64,000 bases of DNA from Galeopsis tetrahit (Eukaryota > Streptophyta > Magnoliopsida > Lamiales > Lamiaceae), in NCBI GenBank assembly GCA_963675135.1, contig OY776134.1, forward strand, positions 54,455,740 through 54,519,739, written 5' to 3'. The notes under the pieces were generated by a model. That model saw nothing but the letters and a program-made list of their open reading frames with translations, had not been told where the DNA came from and did no database searches. Every line of letters begins with the position of its first letter. Within the stretch, counting starts at the first letter, position 1. Shown here one piece after another: positions 56,561 to 64,000 of this stretch. The translations under genes were made by a program, and so were the position numbers.

Positions 56561-57265
56561 ATTTTATTAGTAATATTATATTACACTTTTTAGTAGTTTG
56601 ATTTATACATTTTGATAAATGGTGTTGCATTTTTTTTTATTGTAGTTACCTACATTTTATAATAATATTTTTATTTATAATGACTTACATTTTTTAGTAA
56701 ATATTGTGTTGCACTTTTTAGTTATATGTACTTACACTTTTTAATAATATTGTGTTGCACTCAGTTATACTGACTTGCACTTTTTTATAATATTGTGTTG
56801 CATTTTTTAGTAATATTGACTTACACTTTTTAATAATATTGTGTTGCATTTTTCAGTAATATTGACTTACACTTTTTAGTAATATTGTGTTGCACTTTTC
56901 AGTTATATTGACTTGCACTTTTTTATAATATTGTGTTGCACTTTTCAGTAATATTGACTTACACTTTTTAGTAATATTGTGTTGCATTTTTCAATAATAT
57001 TGACTTACATTTTTTAGTAATATTGTGTTGCATTTTTCAGTAATATTGACTTACACTTTTTAGTAATATTGTGTTGCACTTTTCAGTTATACTGACTTGC
57101 ATTTTTTTATAATATTGTGTTGCACTTTTCAGTAATATTGACTTACACTTTTTAACTTTTCAGTAATATTGACTTACATTTTTTAGTAATATTGTGTTGT
57201 ATTTTTCAGTAATATTGACTTACAATTTTTAGTAATATTGTGTTTACATTGACTTACACTTTTTA
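56560..57265. repeat. 46-bp minisatellite, about a dozen copies
   Basis: The unit TTACACTTTTTAGTAATATT then GTGTTGCACTTTTCAGTAATATTGAC is repeated with small changes. The left part (56560-56690) is more diverged. The same words occur once or twice inside the MITE at 11511-11738. Confidence 0.92.
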
Positions 57266-58301
57266 GTAATACTCATTCCTATTCATATTATAAGTCGTTT
57301 TGACCTTTCGTTTTCTTTACAAAATATAAGTCGTTTTGCACTTTTCAATGCAAATTAATTGCATTTATTCTAAATTTACCCTTAAAATCAATAAATATTT
57401 ATATACATGTATTTTTTTAAAATAAATATTACAAATACTAATTAAGGGTAAAATGAGAAGTCAATTATTTTTAATACGTGTGCATGACAAATATTTTAAA
57501 TAGAAGAGAGTATTTTGTTGCATTTTTAGTTATATTTATATACATTTTTTTAATTAATAAAAAAACTGGAAAACAGCTGAAAAAAAGGAAAGAGAAATTA
57601 CAAAATTAGAAAACAGTCAAAAAAAAAAAAAACGAAAAAACGAAAAAAACGAAAAAAAAAAAACTATAAAACATGAGAAAAAGTAGGAAATAAAAAAAAA
57701 AAAAAACACTCAAATGACATAGCCTATACATATAAAAGAAAGTTAATATTTTAATGAGTATGTGGATGTAAAAAAAAAATTAAGGTTGAGTTACATATTT
57801 TTAATTAAAAAAAAAAGTAAAATAGATGTAATTCAATTATTTAAAAAAAAAACTAAAAAATAGGTTATAAAGAGGTTGAAAATTAATTTTGGTATATTAA
57901 TTCCTATTAGCACTCGCCTTACCTTTGGGGAAGAGGTTCATCGAGTGGACAATTTAAATGGGTGGAGTTTGTCTGAAGGCTCTGATACAATAAAAGAATT
58001 CTGTTTCATTTAAAAGTCATTTTTAGAGAGGTGAGAAATTAATTCTTGTATAATAATTCCTATGAGCACCCATGTCATTCTGTCACTCTTACAAGCAAAA
58101 TATCCTGTGATCCAAACCAGAGAAGAAGACGAAGATACTATATTTTTTTTTTGGACAGAAGGAAAATACTAATTAAAATAAAAATATTGAAACAAAGTTT
58201 AGTCTTAGGGATATATTTAGGTGTAAAGAGAGGGCATCGAGCTGTTGTAATGTATTCTATACAAGAATGAGTATTTCTACAAGTGCCAATACATGCACTA
58301 T
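57266..58301. other. Low-complexity DNA and MITE debris
   Basis: A degenerate MITE at 57270-57510 (CATTCCTATTCATATTATAA ... TTTTAAATAGAAGAGAGTA) is followed by A-rich DNA with GAAAAAACGAAAAAAC runs at 57600-57700. A segment of about 45 bp occurs twice (57876 and 58027: GAGGT(T)GA(A)AAATTAATT...AATTCCTAT). No gene is seen. Confidence 0.5.
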
Positions 58302-58462
58302 AAAGAAACAATGAATAGAAAAATTATGATTTCATTGAATGAATGTAAAGAGTACATGAAGGAAGTATTTATAAATACAAAACGTATCTATCCTAAATCT
58401 CTAATTAAGAAAAATAAAGATATATATAATATCTCTTAATATATTTGTATATACCTAATACG
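58302..58462 (-). repeat. 3' LTR of the second copia element
   Basis: Shares AGAAACAATGAATAGAAAAA and GTAAAGAGTACATGAAG with 62374-62470. It starts after the purine tract as CGTATTAGGTATA, so the usual TG start is mutated to CG. Confidence 0.65.
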
Positions 58463-58467
58463 CCCCC

Positions 58468-61400
58468 TCAAGATGGAGCGCCGTAGGAGAATCCAATCTT
58501 GGTCATAAGAAGTTGGAGACGGAGGCGAGAAAGGGGCTTTGTAAGTGCATCAGCAAGTTGATCCGCAAAGAAGACATGTGAGACCCTTAGTTTAGATGTC
58601 TTGATCAAGTCTCTAACAAAATGGAAATTGATTGCAATGTGCTTCATTCGGGAGTGAAAGACAGGATTTGAGCAGAGATAAGTGGCTCCAATGTTGTCAC
58701 AATAGATAACAGGCAAGTCTGAGATTGTGAAGCATTGAAACAGAGATTTTAACCATTGAACTTCAGAGGCAGCGGAGGCAATAACACGATACTCAGCTTC
58801 TGTTGAGGAACGAGCAATCGATTTTTGTTTCTTGGAGGACCAAGAGATAGGATTAGCACCAAGAAAAACAACATAAGCACTTGTGGAGGAACGGTCATCA
58901 CTGTTGCCAACCCAATTAACATCTGTAAAATAATGTAGAGAGGAGGAGGTGGTAGGTCGTAGTGTGATTCCAACACCTCTTGTTCCATTTAAGTACCTAA
59001 GTAGGCGTTTGGCAGCTCCCCAATGAGTGACAGTTGGAGCATGCATAAATTGACACAACTTGTGAACAACAAAAGCAATGTCGGGTCTCGTGAGTTGAAA
59101 ATATTGTAGACTGACAAGTATTTGTCGATATTGAGTGGCATCCGTAGGAGGAGTCCCATCAAGAAGTGTAAGGCGAGCAGAGGTGGCTAGTGGCGTCTGA
59201 ACATGTTTGGAGGCCACCATATTGTATCGAGTGAGTAGATCAACTACATACTTTCGCTGAGAGAGAAAGCAGGAGTTGTTGGTACGAAGTACCTCAACAC
59301 CTAAGAAGTAGGAAAGAGGGCCCAAGTCTTTAACTGAAAATTTCGAACCAAGATCTGTTGCCACATGGGTAAGGAAGGGAATGAAATTTCCTGTGAAAAT
59401 CAAATCATCAACATACACAAGAAAATATGCAATAATGCCAGATTTATTGTACACAAAAAGGGATTCATCGGATTTTGTGTGAATGGACCCAATTCCTTCC
59501 AGAAACGTCCTAAGTGCATAATACCAAGTACGGGGAGCCTATTTCAAACCGTAAATGGATTTGTGTAAATTTGCAAACATAGGATGGAAACGCCTTATCA
59601 ATGAAACCAGGAGGTTGAGCCATGTAGACTGTATTAGAGAGGGAACTATGAAGAAAGGCATTGTTCACATCAAACTGTCGAAGTGGCCAATTTTGAGTGA
59701 CTGCAATACTCATGACTGCTCGAACGGTTGCTGGTTTGACCACAGGACTAAATGTTTCTGAAAAATCAACTCCGGGGCGTTGGTAAAGCCTTTGGCCACA
59801 AGTCGAGCTTTGAATTTATCTAAGGACCCGTCCGATTTCCGTTTGATGCGGAAGACCCACTTGGAGCCAACAACGTTGGTAGAATCATCAGGTGGTACCA
59901 AATCCCAAGTACCGTTTTTTTAGAAGGGCATTAAATTCAGATGACATAGCCTCCCTCCATCGTTCATCTTTTAATGCCTGAGAGACGCAACTAGGTTCTG
60001 TATCAAAAGATGAAGTACTTGTAAGACCATACCTCAGATTGGGTTTGAAGATTTTGTTTTGAGCTCGAGTAACCATTCGAGTGCCTTGGGAGGCCGGTGG
60101 GGATGGCGATAGGGGAGCATCTGGCGACTCGAGGCGAAGAGGTGAGGGGGGTGTACTTAGTGAGGTGGGGGTGCAGCAAGGCTAGATGGTGAGCTGGGGG
60201 TATTAATCTGAACATGGAGTGCAGCGGGGCTTGGTAGGGGGCTGGTGGGTGTATTGAGGGAAACAGGAGGTACATGGTGCGGCTGTGGTGGGGGTGATGA
60301 GTTGACGTCGGGAGGAGGTATATTTTGGGGAGGGGGTGTATTTGTAAATGTTGGGGGTGGGGCAGGATCAATAGGTAATGGAGGGGGTGTACTAATCAGA
60401 GTGGGTGGTGGAAAGAGCATAGCAGTAGGGTTTTCTGGTGGGCAGTGGGGTGTACTTACTAAAATAGCGGGTGTATTTACTAAATTGGGGGGTTTATCTA
60501 CTAAATCAGGGGGTGTATCAGGAATAGTTTTAGGAGTGGCTAGAGGAAAGACATTTTCAATAAATTGAACATGACGAGAGGTATATATTTTGTTGGTTTT
60601 TAAGTCAAGACAAAGATAAGCAACTTGGGTAGGAGGGTATCCAATGAAGACACAAGGAGTGGATCTAGGGTCCAATTTATGGGAAGTGTAGGGGCGGAGC
60701 CAAGGATAACATAAGCAACCAAAAACTCTAAGTTTGGCTAGGTTGGGAGTTTGTTTTAGGAGGTATTGATATGAGGACAACATGTTAAGATTGGGTTTTG
60801 GTAGACGGTTTATAATATAGGTAGCCTCACAAACTGTATGAGGCCAATATGTAAGGGGCATGGAGGCATGATGTAAAAGGGCTAAGGCATTATCAACAAC
60901 ATGTCTGTGACGACGTTCAGACATGCCATTGTGTTCAGGGGTGTGGGGAGGAATTGTGAGATGAGATATGCTATGAGTTTGAAGGAGAGAACGAAGAGCA
61001 ATGAACTCTCCTCCATTTTCAGAATAAAGGGTTTTGATTTTGGTGTTATAAAAGTTTTCCACTATATTTTTAAAGGAGATAAATGTGGGAAGTACACCAG
61101 ACTTACGTTTTAGGGGGTAGAGCCATATGTATTTGCTAAAATGATCAACAAAAATGACATAGTATTTGAAGCCTTCAGTTGACATGACAGGGGACGACCA
61201 CATATCAGAATAAAGAACCTCAAGAGGGGAATTGGATATAATGCTTGAATCATAAAAAGGAAGTTTATGACTTTTAATACACTTGCAAGAATCACAATAA
61301 TGCAGTTTTGAGTTCGTGATAGGTAAGCTATACTTGGATAAGGTATGAGTAAGGATTTTGGAGGACGGATGACCTAGACGAGCATGCCATATGGGTGATA

Positions 61401-62045
61401 GTTGTTTTTTCGAGATGGAGGTTGTGGGGTTAAGAGACGCTCGAGTCGGCCATACGTAGAGATTATCCACGCGACTCCCCGTGAGGAGAATGGTCCCCGT
61501 TTTGCCATCCCGCACGTGAAAATAAGTAGAACAAAAAATAATGTTAACATCATTATCTCGACACAAGGTTGAAATAGAGATAAGATTTTTGGCCATTTGT
61601 GGGACAACAAGGACGTTTGAGAATTTTAGCATATTAACATGAGGAAACGACAAGGAACCAATATGCAAATTTGCAAACCATTGCCATCACCGATGATGAC
61701 ATCATTCGAGCCGGAATTATGGGGGTGAGTTATGATATGATGAGAGGCCCCGGAGTCCAAGATCCAGGGGCGGGAGGGGATCTGTGAAATAGCAGAGTGG
61801 GCGGATGTGGTGTATGTACCAATAGGGTGTGTGTATACTGGGTGGGGTGTATGTAGTAGTGGAGTGGGTGCGTAGATGCGGGGGGTGTATTTACCAGAGT
61901 TGGGGTGTATGCTGCGGTGGAGCAGTGAGTCTGGCCCATCTGGGCAGCAAGCGAGTATGCAGTGTCTGAGGGAGTGCATATATGCTGGGGGTATATTTAA
62001 CAGAGTTGGGGTGTATGCAACAGGGGAGTAGTGGATCTGGCCCAT
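58468..62045 (-). pseudogene. copia pol relic: protease, integrase, reverse transcriptase, RNase H
   Basis: 61626-62045 holds a threonine/proline/histidine-rich repeat region and the protease motif ILDSGASHH. 60157-61668 holds gag-pre-integrase (IWHARLGHPS), the integrase zinc and core parts (YSDMWSS; YSENGGEF, where the second catalytic Asp is Glu; GMSERRH) and a long proline-rich linker (60160-60560). 59510-60076 holds the reverse-transcriptase start in three frames (WREAMSSEFNAL, SKWVFRIKRKSDG, FDVNNAFLHSSL). 58468-59454 holds YVDDLIFTGN and RNase H with SSTEAEYRV. The repeated frameshifts make it inactive. Confidence 0.9.
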
Positions 62046-62369
62046 CTGAACAACAAATAATCAAGGAATTCACGGCTGCGATGGTTGGGTTGATGTCGCT
62101 GAATCAGGCGATTAATTTGGGAGAGTAAAGATCGCAGCTTAGAGAATTGAGGGAGTTTATTGGAAGTGCCTAACAAACTAACAAATAGGAGGTTTATTTG
62201 TTTTAATAACTGAATCTTGATTACAGAAACTGGGGGAGGAGCGGTTTTGAAAAAACCGAAGTGAAGAGGGTGGTGGTAGTCGGGAGTTTTGAACGACGTC
62301 GGACGTCGAACAACGACTACAAGGAAGAATGTCGGATCGAGGCGTTAGCCAGATGACTCGTTGATACCA

Positions 62370-62500
62370 TATAGAGAAACAATGAATATGAAAATTATTA
62401 TTTCATTGAATGTGAGAAACAATGAATAGAAAAATTATTATTTCATTGAATGTAAAGAGTACATGAAGAAAGTATTTATAGATACAAGTATATGCCTAAT
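62370..62500 (-). repeat. 5' LTR remnant of the second copia element
   Basis: Corresponds to the 3' LTR but is shorter and has a tandem duplication of about 37 bp. It directly precedes the TGGTATCA primer site. Confidence 0.6.
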
Positions 62501-62604
62501 ATGCACCATCACAAATTAAGTTGACTAGAAAGATGGTTCAACGTGTTCATCCTCTGGCAAGGTATCAAATTGGACATGTTGATCTTTTGTAATGTTTTCA
62601 TAAT

Positions 62605-64000
62605 TTTTTTTTGAAACAGAGGTTACAAAGCCTATCTAGACTAAGTCAACAAACTGTAAAGGTATCAAATCAGCCCTCCAATCTTGAGAAGAGTGATGTT
62701 CCGCGGCCCATTTCGCCAAAGCATCCGCCGCCGCGTTCTTCGTCCTAGAATATGTTCAATCTCGCACACTACGAAATTGGTTTGTAGAAGACGTATTCTA
62801 TCCAAGACGTAACCTTCTGCTCCCCACACCTTATCCTCCTTCCTCACCAGCCTAACTGTCTCCAGCGAGTCCGAGAGCACCCGAACATCCAAACAATTAT
62901 GCTTCACACACCATTTCAGTCCTTCCTCCACCGCTCGAAGCTCGGCCCCTAGGACAGACCCTGGGCTGCCTAAAGGCTCACACATAGCTCTCATTACCCC
63001 TGCATCTCTACCCTCCATCACTGCTCCGACCCCATACTTGCCTTCCTCTCTTTTATAAGCAGCATCCACCCTCAAAATTACACTTTCAGCCCACTCTCTT
63101 TCCCTATTATCTGCTCGAGTTCCTTGCTGTATTTCCATTTTTGCTTTGCACTCTTGAAAATCTCTTAACCATATCAATGCCCACTGCATATCCGAGAAAA
63201 CTCCAGCAGCGCCGCCCTTCTTCCCTTTCCTATCTCCGTGAAGCATTTCACATCGCTCCTTCCATATACCCCAAGCCACCATCACAAACTCCTCTTCCTT
63301 TATCTCCCCCTTATCAAAACTCATCCCCAACAGTAACTCCTCTATATTCTGTGCTTTGTGCCTCTTGAGAATCTCCCACCATCCATGATTTTTCCACACA
63401 TACCTCGTCATCGGGCAAAAGAACAGAACATGGCTAGTTGAAGCCTCCGCACATCCACACAAAGTACACGTACTTGGTATTGGCACGTGGTGTTGTGCAA
63501 GATTTGCTTCCGTAGCCAATATATTCCAATTAACTTTCCACCAGAAGATTCGTACCTTGGGCGGTACTGATAGCCTCCAAATCCGCTTCCATCCTCCTTG
63601 AATCCTTTCCATATTCGAACTTGAGGCTTTTCCCATCCCAATTCTACTATTCCGGATGCACTGCCAATAGCCTGTTCTGACCGAGTATCGTCCCTTCTTC
63701 TCTGGCTTCCAGAACTGAGAATCCTCCGCCATGGGTCCTCCAATAGGTGTGCATAGTATGGCCTGCTCCTCTATGGGTAAGAATGCTTGTTGTACCAACT
63801 CGCGATCCCATGTTCCATCGTTATTGATGAACCGACTAACTTGAGATCCACTAGCCTTCCTTGAGAAGAGTCGTCCCCCATCAATACCTGCGACCCACCT
63901 ATCTTTGAAGAGTTTTATTTTCTCCCCATTTCCAATTCTCCACTGGAGTCCGCTATCCAATAAATCCTTACTCCAACACAGTGACCTCCATATATATGAT
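62605..64000 (-). mobile_element. LINE (non-LTR) retrotransposon, 3' end, runs off the window
   Basis: The minus-strand frame is open to the window edge (SYIWRSL, then LQWRIGNGEKIKLFKDRWV). Next come the zf-RVT domain (VPPKVRIFWWKVNWNILATE, CTLCGCAEASTSHVLFFC) and an RNase H domain with VDAAYKREEGKYGVGAV, GAELRAVEEGLKW and VLSDSLETV (the acidic residues are present). Near 62735 the frame shifts by one base, after which DALAKWAAEHHSSQDW continues in another frame to a stop near 62640. The 3' end carries a short A-tract (62605-62613). The reverse transcriptase lies beyond the window. The frameshift probably inactivates only the last part of RNase H. Confidence 0.9.

Larger units (their letters stand above)
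58302..62500 (-). mobile_element. Second Ty1-copia retrotransposon, decayed, gag missing
   Basis: Order on the minus strand: 5' LTR remnant (about 62500-62370), primer site TGGTATCAACGAG (62369-62357), about 300 bases of leader, protease, integrase, reverse transcriptase, RNase H, purine tract (GAGGGGG) and 3' LTR (about 58462-58302). The coding part is broken into at least six frames. No CCHC gag region is recognisable between primer site and protease, so the copy could not package itself. The 5' LTR contains an internal duplication of about 37 bp (GAGAAACAATGAATA...ATTTCATTGAATGT). Confidence 0.88.

Noticed and set aside
60245..60568. Glycine-rich plus-strand frame
   Set aside because: It is the antisense of the proline-rich linker of the second copia element (CCN against GGN).
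1..64000. CRISPR arrays, bacterial operons or prophage
   Set aside because: The DNA is plainly plant nuclear, with spliced genes and plant retroelements; no spaced short repeats of CRISPR type were seen.
1..64000. tRNA or rRNA genes
   Set aside because: No tRNA A/B-box pair with a plausible cloverleaf or rRNA segment was noticed by eye; a dedicated scan such as tRNAscan-SE would be decisive.

Overview
The window is nuclear DNA of a flowering plant, a eudicot by gene content. Genes carry many short GT-AG introns, intergenic DNA is very AT-rich, and it is crowded with Stowaway-like MITEs (CTCCCTCCGT ends, TA target sites), Ty1-copia and LINE retroelements. The family or species cannot be fixed from the sequence alone; an asterid is only a guess.

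Layout. 1-2467: 5' part of a decayed Ty1-copia element (minus strand, LTR at 1926-2467). 2468-7246: non-coding DNA with MITEs, a long-TIR element (6027-7044) and, at 3552-3576 on the minus strand, a near-perfect miR165/166 target-mimic site downstream of a TATA box, which suggests an unannotated long non-coding RNA. 7247-9121: intronless mitochondrial-type PPR protein. 9567-11128 (-): two-exon CYP71-type cytochrome P450. 12663-16827 (-): complete 14-exon PCH2/TRIP13 AAA+ ATPase, assembled here exon by exon with a continuous 485-codon frame. 16828-23869: intergenic, with a TIR element carrying a 10-bp target site duplication, a LINE ORF1 relic, MITEs and a tandem repeat. 23870-44955 (+): four tandem F-box/LRR/FBD genes sharing one four-exon structure; copy 2 has an in-frame stop, and copies 3 and 4 come from a recent segmental duplication with about 6.7 kb spacing. 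45950-46330 (+) and 47065-47418 (-): two small convergent genes of unknown function, with a strong hairpin between them. 48261-56296 (-): a plant intracellular Ras-group-related LRR (PIRL) gene whose first exon is split by a young full-length copia element (51053-56045, target duplication TGGAG, intact 1443-residue gag-pol). 56500-57265: a 46-bp minisatellite. 58302-62500 (-): a second, decayed copia element. 62605-64000 (-): 3' end of a LINE running off the window.

The host genes are not a pathway: they cover organelle RNA processing (PPR), secondary metabolism (P450), meiotic HORMA remodelling (PCH2), ubiquitin-ligase substrate receptors (F-box) and LRR signalling or scaffolding (PIRL). The most notable items are the miR166 mimic and the PIRL gene interrupted by a retroelement whose two LTRs show no substitution over their shared 194 bp.
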